A stretch of DNA of 64,000 nucleotides from Flavobacterium undicola (GCF_009909155.2 NZ_JAAAPM020000008.1:1-64000), one strand, 5' to 3'. Shown: positions 26,862-35,917, numbered from the stretch's first letter. Notes: generated by a model not told the origin, from the sequence alone. Translations and numbers: made by a program.

Positions 26862-27839
26862 ATGCGAAACACAAAACCCATCACAATCCTAGGAGAGACT
26901 ATTTTGCCTGGTGAAAGCAAAACCATAGATATGGAAATTGCTAAATTGCACAATTCGGCCAAGTTAAAAATCCCAATAATCATTCAGCGTTCTAAAATAG
27001 ATGGACCTGTGGTACTGTTTTCGGCAGGAATACATGGCGATGAAATAAACGGAATTGAAATTGTACGCCAAATCATTACCAAGAAAATTAATAAACCTAA
27101 AAAAGGAACTATCATTTGTATTCCCATCATTAATATGTTTGGGTTTATTAATAAATCCAGAGAATTTCCAGACGGCAGAGATTTAAATCGTGTTTTTCCG
27201 GGGAGTAAAAAAGGTTCGCTCGCTAGTCAATTTGCGCATCACATCTTAACCGAAATCATGCCTTTTGTAGACTACGCTGTCGATTTTCACGCTGGTGGAG
27301 CGGGTAGATTTAATGCTCCGCAAATACGCCTCGAACCAAACAATGAAGCACTTAAAACCTTAGCTGATGTTTTTAACGCTCCTTTTACCTTATATTCAAA
27401 AAATATTGCGGGTTCGTTTAGAAATGCAAGTCAGAAATCCAATGTAAAAATGCTGCTTTTTGAAGGCGGAAAATCATTAGATATTAATGACGATATTGCT
27501 AATATTGGCTTAGAAGGTGTAAAACGTTTTTTAGAACATCTGGACATGCTAGACCCTAAACACAAAGTCAATAAAAGTAAAGAAGATAGCATTTACATAG
27601 AAAAATCGACTTGGATCAGAGCCAATCATTCGGGCTTATTACACAATTCGAACAGCATTGGTACTTTTGTCAAAAAAGGAATGGTACTGGCCACTATTAC
27701 CGATCCGTTTGGTAAATTTGAACGAAAAATAAAAGTACCAAATGACGGTTATATTATTAATGCCAATCATTCGCCTATTGTTTACCAAGGAGATGCTATT
27801 TATCATATTTCAAAAACATTAGTTAATGAACAACAATAA
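26862..27839 (+). CDS. AstE/AspA-type zinc amidohydrolase (succinylglutamate desuccinylase/aspartoacylase family)
   Basis: The 325-residue M14-like metallo-hydrolase has the zinc motif SAGIHGDEINGIEIV (HxxE). The basic substrate loop is DGRDLNRVFPG and the second zinc His is in VDFHAGGAGR. ExGxxS occurs as LLFEGGKSLD. A C-terminal beta barrel-like part (ANHSGLLHN, GTFVKKGMVLATITD) follows. The family removes acyl groups from amino acids or peptides, and the substrate here is unknown. It overlaps fthC by 14 bases, so the two are translationally coupled. Confidence 0.88.
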   Translation: MRNTKPITILGETILPGESKTIDMEIAKLHNSAKLKIPIIIQRSKIDGPVVLFSAGIHGDEINGIEIVRQIITKKINKPKKGTIICIPIINMFGFINKSREFPDGRDLNRVFPGSKKGSLASQFAHHILTEIMPFVDYAVDFHAGGAGRFNAPQIRLEPNNEALKTLADVFNAPFTLYSKNIAGSFRNASQKSNVKMLLFEGGKSLDINDDIANIGLEGVKRFLEHLDMLDPKHKVNKSKEDSIYIEKSTWIRANHSGLLHNSNSIGTFVKKGMVLATITDPFGKFERKIKVPNDGYIINANHSPIVYQGDAIYHISKTLVNEQQ

Positions 27840-28422
27840 AAAAGAATTACGCTTAAAATATAAAACCCTTCGAAAACAACTTTCTGAAAACGAAAGAGAA
27901 GAAATGAGTTTAGCTATTGCCAATCAATTACTGAAACTTCCTGTTTGGGACAAAAACTACTTTCATGTTTTTTTACCTATTACAGAACAAAAAGAAGTCA
28001 ATACTGAATTTATCCTGCATTTACTTTCAGGAAAAGACAAAGAGATTCTTATTTCGAAATCTAATTTTGGCTCGAGCGATAGCGAACAGGCGAAGCAAAC
28101 TCGGGAAATGACACATTATCTTTTAACCGATAATACCAAGATCAAGAAAAACCAATACAATATTCCTGAACCAGTCGACGGTATAGAAGTTCCTTCTAAA
28201 AAAATAGAGGTTGTTTTTATACCGCTTTTAGCCTTTGACAAAAATGGACATCGAGTGGGTTACGGCAAAGGATTTTATGATAAATTTTTAAGCGAATGCC
28301 AAGCCGAAACTATTAAAATTGGTCTTTCATTCTTTGAAGCCGAAGAATTAATAGCCGATGTACACGAAGGAGATATGCGACTAAATTACTGTGTGACTCC
28401 AAATGAAATCTATCGTTTTTAA
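27826..28422 (+). CDS. fthC: 5-formyltetrahydrofolate cyclo-ligase
   Basis: Converts 5-formyl- to 5,10-methenyl-tetrahydrofolate with ATP. The 198 residues show the N-terminal basic ATP site (NKKELRLKYKTLRKQL), the folate site YNIPEPVDG, and the signature FDKNGHRVGYGKGFYDKFL. The stretch GSSDSEQAKQ at about residues 81-90, just before TREMTHYLL, is encoded by a copy of a dispersed repeat (28073-28097). It appears to be an in-frame insertion in a variable loop. The rest of the protein is intact, so the enzyme is probably active. Confidence 0.94.
   Translation: MNNNKKELRLKYKTLRKQLSENEREEMSLAIANQLLKLPVWDKNYFHVFLPITEQKEVNTEFILHLLSGKDKEILISKSNFGSSDSEQAKQTREMTHYLLTDNTKIKKNQYNIPEPVDGIEVPSKKIEVVFIPLLAFDKNGHRVGYGKGFYDKFLSECQAETIKIGLSFFEAEELIADVHEGDMRLNYCVTPNEIYRF
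28073..28097 (+). repeat. 25-bp dispersed repeat inserted in frame in fthC
   Basis: Differs by one base from the intergenic copy at 55371-55395 (inverted) and closely matches 47428-47451. The core is GATAGCGAACAGGCGAAG. Within fthC it encodes part of an apparent ten-residue insertion. Confidence 0.75.
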
Positions 28423-28496
28423 ATTCATAAATTCTAAAAATGACTTGAGTTAAAATTTGAAAATCGGTCAAATGAATTGGTTTCATTTTAAATCTG

Positions 28497-28504
28497 TACC
28501 TTCG
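28497..28504 (+). promoter_or_regulatory. Promoter of the small lipoprotein gene
   Basis: TTG (28477-28479), 17 bases, TACCTTCG (one mismatch to TAnnTTTG), then the ATG 25 bases later. Confidence 0.45.
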
Positions 28505-28529
28505 TAAAATACAAAGCCTCATTATATTT

Positions 28530-28730
28530 ATGAAAAAGATTCAAAATTCAAGATTATATGCCATTATTTTAATTGCAATATTTTCTATTTCTTTATCCAG
28601 TTGCGCAATTGGAATTCGTACCACGTCAAGAACAAGTTCTTATAAATCGAAACCACTTCCTCCTGGACAAGCCAAAAAGATTACTGGTGAAAAAAGCGCC
28701 AAACGTTATGCTCCAGGACAAAACAAATAA
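28530..28730 (+). CDS. Small lipoprotein of unknown function
   Basis: 66 residues. The N-terminal MKKIQNSRLYAIILIAIFSISLSSCA is a lipoprotein signal with the lipobox LSSC (Cys25). The mature part of about 40 residues is strongly basic, with two similar PGQ segments (PPGQAKKITG, APGQNK). No domain was recognised. It has its own promoter-like sequence and terminator, which supports it being a real gene. An overlapping +1 frame (28573) is discarded. Confidence 0.75.
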   Translation: MKKIQNSRLYAIILIAIFSISLSSCAIGIRTTSRTSSYKSKPLPPGQAKKITGEKSAKRYAPGQNK

Positions 28731-28735
28731 TCCTA

Positions 28736-28783
28736 TAAAAAGAAAGACCTATCTCAATTAATGAAATAGGTCTTTCTTTTTAT
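28736..28783. terminator. Bidirectional terminator between lipoprotein gene and lspA
   Basis: A 16-bp perfect stem, AAAAAGAAAGACCTAT and its complement, with T/A runs at both ends, between convergent genes. Confidence 0.9.
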
Positions 28784-28806
28784 ATACTTCGGTGCAATCC
28801 TAAAGC

Positions 28807-29412
28807 TTATGCCTCTTTATGATGAAATGCTTTTTTGTTGAAAACAATCAAAATCCCTACTCCTGTTGAAATCGCCATATCGGCAACATTAAAAATAGCA
28901 TTAAAAAAAGTAAAATCTCTTCCGCCCCAAAGCGGTAACCATTCTGGAAGACTTCCATGCCAAAACGGAAAGTAAAACATATCGACTACTTTTCCATGAA
29001 AATATTGACCGTAAGGCTGGTTTGAAAATAAGGCTGCTAATTGTGAACTACTATCGTCAAAAATGACCCCATAAAAAACCGAGTCAATAATATTTCCAAA
29101 CGCTCCTGCTAAAATTAAAGCAATTGCCACAACTAAATAATTACTACTGTGTTTTCTTTCTATCGAATCCCACAACCAATATCCAATACCTCCAACGGCA
29201 ACTAATCGAAACAAAGTAAGAAACAATTTCCCGTAAGCACCAGGAATTTCAGTTCCCCAAGCCATTCCTTCATTTTCTATAAAATGAATTTTAAACCAAT
29301 TGAAAACTTCAACTTCTTCTCCTAATATAAAATTAGTTTTTACATATATTTTAGAAATCTGATCAACTAGTAATACAACGAAGATGAGTAGATACGCTTT
29401 TCGTAATGACAT
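28807..29412 (-). CDS. lspA: Lipoprotein signal peptidase
   Basis: Inner-membrane aspartyl protease that cuts the signal peptide of lipid-modified prolipoproteins. The 201 residues have four hydrophobic helices. The catalytic aspartates are in GNIIDSVFYG and FNVADMAISTG. The N-terminal VDQISKIYVKTNF is characteristic. It is longer than the E. coli enzyme (164) because of an extracytoplasmic loop near DSSSQLAALFSNQPYGQYFHGKVVDMFYFP, which is usual in Bacteroidota. It is downstream of ileS-dksA but after a terminator. Confidence 0.95.
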   Translation of the reverse strand: MSLRKAYLLIFVVLLVDQISKIYVKTNFILGEEVEVFNWFKIHFIENEGMAWGTEIPGAYGKLFLTLFRLVAVGGIGYWLWDSIERKHSSNYLVVAIALILAGAFGNIIDSVFYGVIFDDSSSQLAALFSNQPYGQYFHGKVVDMFYFPFWHGSLPEWLPLWGGRDFTFFNAIFNVADMAISTGVGILIVFNKKAFHHKEA

Positions 29413-29450
29413 TTTAAAAATTTTAAGTGCGTAAAAGTAATAATTTTATC

Positions 29451-29476
29451 AAAAAAAACGCTCCCTACGGAGCGTT
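29451..29476 (-). terminator. Terminator after dksA
   Basis: AACGCTCC and GGAGCGTT around CTAC. Read leftward it is followed by eight T. Confidence 0.85.
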
Positions 29477-29500
29477 AAATCTTTTTATAGTAAAGATGGA

Positions 29501-29887
29501 TTATCGTTGTAGATTTTTTGCCTCAATACTCATTGTAGCATGAGGAACAATTTTTAATCTTTCTTTGCCAATTAATTTACCAGTTACTTTACAAATCCCG
29601 TAAGTTTTGTTCTCTACACGGAATAAAGCATTCTTTAAATCGCGTATGAATTTTTCCTGACGAATAGCTAATTGAGAGTTCGCTTCTTTAGACATAGTTT
29701 CACTACCTTCTTCGAAAGCTTTGAATGTTGGCGACGTATCATCCGTACCGTTATTCAAGTCATTCATGTAGGCGCTTTTTATCAAATCTAAATCAGCTTG
29801 TGCTTTTTCAATTTTCTTTTGGATTATCTCTTTGAACTCTGCCAAGTCGGCGTCTGAGTATCGTGTTGCTTCATCTACCATAATCAA
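29501..29887 (-). CDS. DksA/TraR-family regulator with a degenerate zinc finger
   Basis: The 128-residue protein (likely start at the third codon, MVDEATRYSDADLAEFK) has the coiled-coil of DksA (about 10-80) and a C-terminal zinc-finger region. Only one cysteine remains there (YGICKVTGKLIGKERLKIVPHATMSIEAK) where the classical form has four. Flavobacterial relatives commonly share this loss, as recalled from the family. DksA binds the RNA polymerase secondary channel and acts with ppGpp. It lies 2 bases after ileS, in the same transcript. Confidence 0.85.
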   Translation of the reverse strand: MIMVDEATRYSDADLAEFKEIIQKKIEKAQADLDLIKSAYMNDLNNGTDDTSPTFKAFEEGSETMSKEANSQLAIRQEKFIRDLKNALFRVENKTYGICKVTGKLIGKERLKIVPHATMSIEAKNLQR

Positions 29888-29889
29888 TA

Positions 29890-32800
29890 TTATTTTGTAA
29901 TTGTTATTTTCGTTTTAATATCATCAAATTCAATTTCTGTGCCATTCTCAATATGCCCTTCAAAAACCAACTCCTCGGTTAGTGTTTCTGATTTGATGTA
30001 TCCATCGTTTTCATTTACTGCTGCTTCTAAAACAGCATTGTTTTGCAAATAGACTTTAATCTTATCCGTTACTTCAAATCCTGAATCTTTTCTGATGTTC
30101 TGGATTCTGTTGACTAACTCTCTTGCAATTCCTTCTTTCTTCAATTCTTCAGAGATTGTGATGTCAAGCGCTACGGTTATTCCGTTTGAATTGGCTACCA
30201 ACCAACCCTCAATATCTTGAGATGTAATCTCGACATCCTCTAATGATAAAGTTACGTCTTTTCCTGCAATAACAATACTTAAGCTTCCTTCCTTATCCAA
30301 TTGGTTAATCTGTTCCGGAGAAAAACTTTGTATCTCTTTAGAAATCAACCCCATATCTTTTCCAAAACGCGGCCCAAGTGCTTTAAAATTAGGCTTAATT
30401 TGCTTTACTAACACCCCCGAAGCATCGTCTAAAAGTTCGATTTCTTTCACGTTTACCTCTGCTTTTATCAGGTCAGAAACTGCCTGAATTTCAGCTCTCT
30501 GTTTCTCGTCAAGTACTGGTATCATTACCTTTTGCAATGGTTGACGCACCTTAATCATCTCCTTCTTACGCAGTGATAAAACCAGTGATGAAATGGTCTG
30601 TGCTTTCTGCATTTTGCTCTCTAACGATTTATCAACAAAGTTTTCAACGTATTTTGGAAATTTCGCCAAATGTACACTGTCAAATTGCTCTGAAGATGTT
30701 GCTAAAGTTAAATCTCTGTAAAGCTTGTCCATAAAGAACGGAGCTATAGGCGCACTCAGTTTACTTACCGTTAACAAACAAGTATATAAGGTTTGATAAG
30801 CAGCGATTTTGTCCTGAGCATATTCACCTTTCCAAAAACGACGACGACACAAACGAACGTACCAGTTACTCAAGTTTTCCTGAACGAAATCAGAAATGGC
30901 ACGAGCAGCTCTTGTTGGCTCATAATCAGCATAAGCTTCATCAACAAATTTGATTAAAGTATGTAATTCTGATAAAATCCAACGGTCAATTTCCGGTCTT
31001 TCATTCAACGGTACCTCAGCTTCATCATATTTAAATCCATCGATATTGGCATACAATGAAAAGAACGAATAGGTGTTATATAATGTTCCGAAAAATTTAC
31101 GACGCACCTCAGCAATTCCTTCAATATCAAATTTCAGGTTATCCCAAGGATTGGCATTAGAAATCATGTACCAACGCGTAGCATCAGGACCATATTCTTT
31201 TATTGTTTCAAAAGGATCTGTTGCGTTTCCTAAACGTTTCGACATTTTTTGTCCGTTTTTATCCAAAACCAAACCGTTCGAAACTACATTTTTATACGCT
31301 ACTTTATCAAAAACCAAAGTTCCGATTGCGTGTAAGGTATAAAACCATCCACGAGTTTGATCTACACCTTCGGCGATGAAATTCGCAGGAAAATCTTTAT
31401 TCTCGTCAATTTTATCTTTGTTTTCAAAAGGATAATGCCATTGCGCATAAGGCATGGCACCTGAATCAAACCAGACATCAATTAAATCACTTTCGCGTTT
31501 CATTGGTTGACCTGAAGCCGAAACTAATGTGATTTCATCAACAACATTTTTATGCAAATCGATTAAATCATAGTTAGACTCAGACATATTCCCGATTTCA
31601 AAACCTTTAAACGGATTTTCTTTTTGAAAACCAGCTTCGATAGATTTTTCGATCGCATTGTATAATTCTTCAACAGAACCAATAAGCACTTCTTCTTTTT
31701 TGTCTTCCGTTCTCCAAATTGGCAATGGAATTCCCCAATATCTGGAACGAGATAAGTTCCAATCATTAGCATTTTTAAGCCAATTTCCAAAACGTCCTTC
31801 ACCAGTAGATTTTGGCTTCCAATTGATTGTTTCGTTCAAATCGAACATTCTATCTTTTACATCAGTCACTTTAATGAACCAGGAATCTAATGGATAATAT
31901 AATAATGGCTCATCCGTTCTCCAGCTGTGTGGGTAACTGTGCACGTATTTTTCAACTTTGAATGCTTTATTTTCTTCTTTTAATCGAATAGCAATCTCCA
32001 CATCAACCGAACGCTCTGGCGCTTGTCCAGCATCGTAATATTCATTTTTTACATATTTACCGGCCAATTCCCCCATCTGAGAAGTGAATTTTCCTTGTAA
32101 ATCGACCAATGGAACTGCTGTTCCGTTTTCGTCTAAAACCAACATTGGCGGCACTTCTGGTTTTGCCTCTTTGGCTACTTTAGCATCATCAGCACCAAAA
32201 GTTGGCGCAGTGTGTACCACTCCGGTTCCGTCTTCGGTAGTAACGAAATCTCCGGCAATTACTCTAAATGCATTTTCCGGATTCTGGTATGGTAAAGTAT
32301 ATGGCAATAATTGTTCGTAACGAATATCAACTAAATCAGCCCCTTTTGCTTCTGCTAAAATTTTGTACGGAAGTTGCTTGTCGCCATTTTTAACTTTGTC
32401 AAAATCAGCGTCGTCTTCGCTTGCAAAAAATCCTTTCCCGAATTGTTTTCCAACTAAATTTTTAGCCAAAACAACATTAATTGGCTCAAAAGTATATTGA
32501 TTGAAAGTTTTTACTAAAACATAATCGATTTTTGGCCCAACGGTCAAAGCTGTATTCGAAGGCAGTGTCCAAGGAGTTGTCGTCCATGCTAAAATGTGAA
32601 TATCTCCAAAACCTTGTAAAAAGCTTGGCAAAGTTTCCGGCAAAGTTTTAAATTGTGCTACGATTGTAGTATCAGTAACATCTCTGTAAGCTCCCGGCTG
32701 ATTTACTTCGTGAGAAGACAATCCCGTTCCTGCTTTTGGAGAATAAGGCTGAATTGTATATCCTTTGTACAACAAACCTTTATCGTAGATTTGTTTCAAA

Positions 32801-33291
32801 AGCCACCAAACAGACTCCATATATTTGGGTTTGTAAGTCACATACGGATCTTCCATATCTACCCAATACCCCATTTTTTCGGTCAAATCATTCCATACGT
32901 CCGTATAACGCATTACGGTTTTTTTACACGCTTCGTTATATTCTTCGATAGAAATGGTTTTACCAATATCTTCTTTTGTAATTCCAAGTTCTTTCTCAGT
33001 ACCTAATTCTACAGGCAATCCGTGAGTATCCCAACCGGCTTTTCTTTTTACCTGAAAACCTTTTTGAGTTTTATATCTGCAAAAAATATCTTTAATCGCA
33101 CGCGCCATCACGTGGTGAATTCCCGGTAATCCGTTTGCCGAAGGTGGCCCTTCAAAAAACACGTAAGGCTCAGCACCTTCGCGAGTAGTTACACTCTTTT
33201 CAAATATATTTTCTTTCTTCCAAAAATCCAGAACTTCCGACGCTACTGTTGGCAAGTCAAGTCCTTTGTACTCAGTAAATTTTGTACTCAT
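29890..33291 (-). CDS. ileS: Isoleucyl-tRNA synthetase (long, eukaryote-like type)
   Basis: Class I synthetase of 1133 residues. The HIGH motif is GPPSANGLPGIHH at 48-60 and the KMSKS equivalent is KMSKR near residue 685. The CP1 editing domain carries TPWTLPSNTALTVGP. The anticodon-binding and extended C-terminal domains run to DIKTKITITK. The length and KMSKR fit the type 2, eukaryote-like class, which in other bacteria is associated with poor mupirocin binding. That property is an inference here. It is the first gene of ileS-dksA. Confidence 0.97.
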   Translation of the reverse strand: MSTKFTEYKGLDLPTVASEVLDFWKKENIFEKSVTTREGAEPYVFFEGPPSANGLPGIHHVMARAIKDIFCRYKTQKGFQVKRKAGWDTHGLPVELGTEKELGITKEDIGKTISIEEYNEACKKTVMRYTDVWNDLTEKMGYWVDMEDPYVTYKPKYMESVWWLLKQIYDKGLLYKGYTIQPYSPKAGTGLSSHEVNQPGAYRDVTDTTIVAQFKTLPETLPSFLQGFGDIHILAWTTTPWTLPSNTALTVGPKIDYVLVKTFNQYTFEPINVVLAKNLVGKQFGKGFFASEDDADFDKVKNGDKQLPYKILAEAKGADLVDIRYEQLLPYTLPYQNPENAFRVIAGDFVTTEDGTGVVHTAPTFGADDAKVAKEAKPEVPPMLVLDENGTAVPLVDLQGKFTSQMGELAGKYVKNEYYDAGQAPERSVDVEIAIRLKEENKAFKVEKYVHSYPHSWRTDEPLLYYPLDSWFIKVTDVKDRMFDLNETINWKPKSTGEGRFGNWLKNANDWNLSRSRYWGIPLPIWRTEDKKEEVLIGSVEELYNAIEKSIEAGFQKENPFKGFEIGNMSESNYDLIDLHKNVVDEITLVSASGQPMKRESDLIDVWFDSGAMPYAQWHYPFENKDKIDENKDFPANFIAEGVDQTRGWFYTLHAIGTLVFDKVAYKNVVSNGLVLDKNGQKMSKRLGNATDPFETIKEYGPDATRWYMISNANPWDNLKFDIEGIAEVRRKFFGTLYNTYSFFSLYANIDGFKYDEAEVPLNERPEIDRWILSELHTLIKFVDEAYADYEPTRAARAISDFVQENLSNWYVRLCRRRFWKGEYAQDKIAAYQTLYTCLLTVSKLSAPIAPFFMDKLYRDLTLATSSEQFDSVHLAKFPKYVENFVDKSLESKMQKAQTISSLVLSLRKKEMIKVRQPLQKVMIPVLDEKQRAEIQAVSDLIKAEVNVKEIELLDDASGVLVKQIKPNFKALGPRFGKDMGLISKEIQSFSPEQINQLDKEGSLSIVIAGKDVTLSLEDVEITSQDIEGWLVANSNGITVALDITISEELKKEGIARELVNRIQNIRKDSGFEVTDKIKVYLQNNAVLEAAVNENDGYIKSETLTEELVFEGHIENGTEIEFDDIKTKITITK

Positions 33292-33336
33292 TTTATCCTT
33301 TTCTAAATCGAGGTGCGAAAATAAGAAATAGTTATC

Positions 33337-33360
33337 AATTATGAGTTATGAGTTATGAGT
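33337..33360. repeat. TTATGAG microsatellite, copy 1
   Basis: Near-perfect units of (T)TATGAG(T), upstream of ileS. Similar tracts occur at 55321-55345 (upstream of pheS) and 55787-55812. Confidence 0.6.
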
Positions 33361-33369
33361 TTTTGTGCG

Positions 33370-33475
33370 TGAGGGATTGTAGCGACATCCTTTTGTTAAT
33401 CTCGTTTTTTTAACGAGAGAAACAAAAGATATAGCGGAAAGCCCGACCCGAAGTTTTTACGTAGGGTCACGCCCA
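33370..33475. repeat. Hairpin-bearing dispersed element at the island's left edge
   Basis: The hairpin CTTTTGTTAATCTCGTT (33390-33406) pairs with 33412-33428 with two mismatches. It is flanked by 'gggattgtagcgacat' and 'atagcggaaagcccgaccc'. This arrangement resembles a common flavobacterial intergenic repeat, as recalled. No second full copy is in this window. Confidence 0.5.
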
Positions 33476-33485
33476 AATTTCCAAG

Positions 33486-33655
33486 AAGAAACCTCCTTTA
33501 AAACCTCTAGTGATTTTGGTCTTTCGATAACACTAAACACTTTTTGATTGCTATCGAATTTTAACTGAATCGGGTTTTTGAACAAATTGTTTTCATGTTC
33601 CTTCAAAGAACCAATGGCATGAAACGAAGTAAAACACCTTCGTTGATCTCGAATT
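33486..33655 (-). pseudogene. Degraded 3' fragment of recO
   Basis: Translating leftward gives GSL-EHE-NLFK--IQLKFD--QKVF-VIE, then RPKSLEVLKEV, which matches the C-terminus of the intact RecO at 41297. The DNA aligns to 41304-41532 at an estimated 80-85 percent. It has an exact 60-bp deletion (41341-41400 missing) between two tcttt repeats and a 1-bp loss that shifts frame near the 5' side. Similarity stops abruptly at 33655. Orientation is the same as intact recO. Confidence 0.85.
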
Positions 33656-33837
33656 CAGTTTTGTACATAAAATATTAAATTTCAATTTATTATGACTAAA
33701 TTTGATAAACACCTCATATAAATAAAAAAATTAAGAAACTAAGACATTATATAGCTGCAATTTTAACATTTAACCCCTAAAAACAATGGGTTAGAAATAT
33801 TGAAAAGGAGAATTCTATCACTAATAAAACTCAAATC

Positions 33838-34665
33838 ATGTTACGAAGTTTATTAATCATATTGTTCACAACACCTCTTTTTTCACAATCCTACTTTGAA
33901 CCACTTCAAGTTAGGCATACAAATGCATTTAAAAACAACCAATACAAAACTTCTCTTTTTAAAATTTCAGAAATAAGCAGCGAACTCCCCATCAAAATAA
34001 AGAACAACAATTATTTTCTTATCAGTCCATTTTACAGCAACACTCAAATCAATCTGGAAGATACTAACCATCAATTCCCTACGATACAATCATTGCGTTT
34101 ACCAATGGGTATAATCACTCCGATAGGAAATTCAAAATGGTCACTTACTTTATTAACTATGTTGAGTTGGAATGGCGAAAAATTATTTACGGATGACAGT
34201 TTTCAATTTGGCACTATCCTTTTTACTACTTTTTCAAAAAAAGCAAATAAAAAAATTCGTTTTGGCATCTATGCAAATAAAGAATTTTTCGGCTGGTTTA
34301 TAATCCCTTTAGCAGGTTTGAATTGGCAAATAAATAACTCCAATTATATTTTTGGATTACTACCCGGCCGACTAACATTCGAACATGAATGGAATACGAA
34401 ATTTTACGGTGGATTTACTTTTCGTGCCCCGATGAACAGCTACCGAATAAGCAACCAACAATATGTAACGCTATATGACAACCAACTCTCTTTATTTTTA
34501 GATTATTATTTGACAAAACCTATTTGCATTACCATAGAACCGGGCTGGAGTCTTTTTAGAAAAATTAGAACCAGCACCACAGAAAACGGCAATACAATCA
34601 ATGAAACCAGCAGAGTGGACGGTTCGTTTATTAAATTGAGTGCAGCATACCGTTTTAAACTATAA
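33838..34665 (+). CDS. Outer-membrane beta-barrel protein (DUF6268-like)
   Basis: 275 residues with a signal peptide (MLRSLLIILFTTPLFSQS). A series of amphipathic strands follows (FLISPFYSN, LRLPMGIITPIG, KWSLTLLTMLSWNG, FGTILFTTFS, FYGGFTFRAP, ITIEPGWSLF), ending in SAAYRFKL with the C-terminal hydrophobic pattern of a barrel. The GLLPGRLTFEHEWNTKFYGGFTFRAP region resembles DUF6268 proteins, as recalled. The function is unknown. It is the first gene of the island and is followed by the AraC-type regulator 66 bases later. Confidence 0.7.
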   Translation: MLRSLLIILFTTPLFSQSYFEPLQVRHTNAFKNNQYKTSLFKISEISSELPIKIKNNNYFLISPFYSNTQINLEDTNHQFPTIQSLRLPMGIITPIGNSKWSLTLLTMLSWNGEKLFTDDSFQFGTILFTTFSKKANKKIRFGIYANKEFFGWFIIPLAGLNWQINNSNYIFGLLPGRLTFEHEWNTKFYGGFTFRAPMNSYRISNQQYVTLYDNQLSLFLDYYLTKPICITIEPGWSLFRKIRTSTTENGNTINETSRVDGSFIKLSAAYRFKL

Positions 34666-34731
34666 CTATCAGTGTTTTTATAATGTATTCTTTGCACAAG
34701 GATCTAATGGAATCAATTAATTCTAAAAAAG

Positions 34732-35835
34732 ATGAAAAAAGTATTTGATTTTGTAATGATATCTGGAGTACTACTTGGGATTATATTCATAATCACAACA
34801 CTATGCTTCAAAAAGAAAACAGATAAGGCTATCCTTTATCTCAATCTTGTTATTGCTTTTTTAATACTTAATAATCTTCAAGCTTTTTCACTTGAAACAT
34901 TTCTAATGGATGCACCATTTTTTATAAAAAGATTACAAATTCCGTGGTATGTTTTAATTGTACCCTCCTTTTATGTTTTTTTAACCCATTATCTAAAAAT
35001 TGAAAAGAAGATTTCTTCCTATGTATACATTTCTTTCTCCATATTTATTATAGAAATACTCATCCGAATTGTTTTATTCCCATATTATTATCATCTGGAT
35101 AAAAACATGTTTATCGCAAAATATGTGCAAATAGAAGAAATCATAAATGCCTCTTATTCTATATTCATTTTTACAAAAACCCTATTAATCTTATTTAGAT
35201 ACACCGATTTATACCAACAAATATTAGCTTTTGACAATTTAAAATGGCTACGAAATTTAATGTTTTTAGGGGGTATCATTATCCTCATGTGGGTTTGCGC
35301 TATTTTATTAAATTTAAACAAAACATTAAATCCCGAAGTTTTAATTTATTATCCCTTACGTCTGAGCACTACTACATTATTATATTGGATAAGCTATCAG
35401 GGATTTTATAATTATTCTCTAATGACAGAGCGAATTGAATTAAGAAAAGCCATCTTAATTGAAGAAAAAAGTAAGGAAAACAACCTTTACATCAGCCAGC
35501 CTAATGACAACAAATTCCAGCCAATTAAAAAATACATTGAAAAAAACAAACGCTATATTGATCCCTCTTTTAGTTTAGAGAAATTGGCTTCTGAAATGAA
35601 TATTAGCACCAGTAAACTATCACACTTAATAAATCAGGAAAGTGGTTATAATTTTTCGGATTATATCAATTATTTAAGGGTCGAAAAGGCCAAAAAATAT
35701 TTAACAAACCCAAATTATTCAGCTTACACTAACGTGGCTATTGGATTAGAATGTGGTTTTAACTCCAAATCAACTTTCTACACCGCTTTTAAAAAATTCA
35801 CCTCCCAAACTCCTTCAGAATACAAAGAAATGTAA
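34732..35835 (+). CDS. Membrane-bound AraC-family transcriptional regulator
   Basis: A 367-residue protein. Residues 5-240 hold about six to seven hydrophobic helices. Residues 260-367 are a two-helix-turn-helix AraC domain (SLEKLASEMNISTSKLSHLINQESGYNFSDYINYLRVEKAKKYL, then NVAIGLECGFNSKSTFYTAFKKFTSQTPSEYK). Such regulators sense signals in the membrane and control nearby genes. The downstream operon, 115 bases away with its own -7 box, is the natural target. It is probably the controlling gene of the island. Confidence 0.88.
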   Translation: MKKVFDFVMISGVLLGIIFIITTLCFKKKTDKAILYLNLVIAFLILNNLQAFSLETFLMDAPFFIKRLQIPWYVLIVPSFYVFLTHYLKIEKKISSYVYISFSIFIIEILIRIVLFPYYYHLDKNMFIAKYVQIEEIINASYSIFIFTKTLLILFRYTDLYQQILAFDNLKWLRNLMFLGGIIILMWVCAILLNLNKTLNPEVLIYYPLRLSTTTLLYWISYQGFYNYSLMTERIELRKAILIEEKSKENNLYISQPNDNKFQPIKKYIEKNKRYIDPSFSLEKLASEMNISTSKLSHLINQESGYNFSDYINYLRVEKAKKYLTNPNYSAYTNVAIGLECGFNSKSTFYTAFKKFTSQTPSEYKEM

Positions 35836-35917
35836 GACTAAGTAGTCCTATATTATTCAATGCATCCTGATTTCTGTAAAATAGACAATCTGGGATACTG
35901 CTTCTTTTTGCCAGCTA

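Larger units (their letters stand above)
33292..33837. other. 546-bp non-coding junction with repeats and a recO remnant
   Basis: It contains, left to right, a GAGTTAT microsatellite (33337-33360), a hairpin-bearing dispersed repeat (about 33370-33475), a degraded copy of the recO 3' end (33486-33655), and about 180 bases of AT-rich DNA before the first island gene. There is no intact ORF. Confidence 0.7.

Noticed and set aside
32653-33006. 117-residue plus-strand ORF within ileS
   Set aside because: Antisense shadow of a clear synthetase gene with no promoter or recognisable domain.
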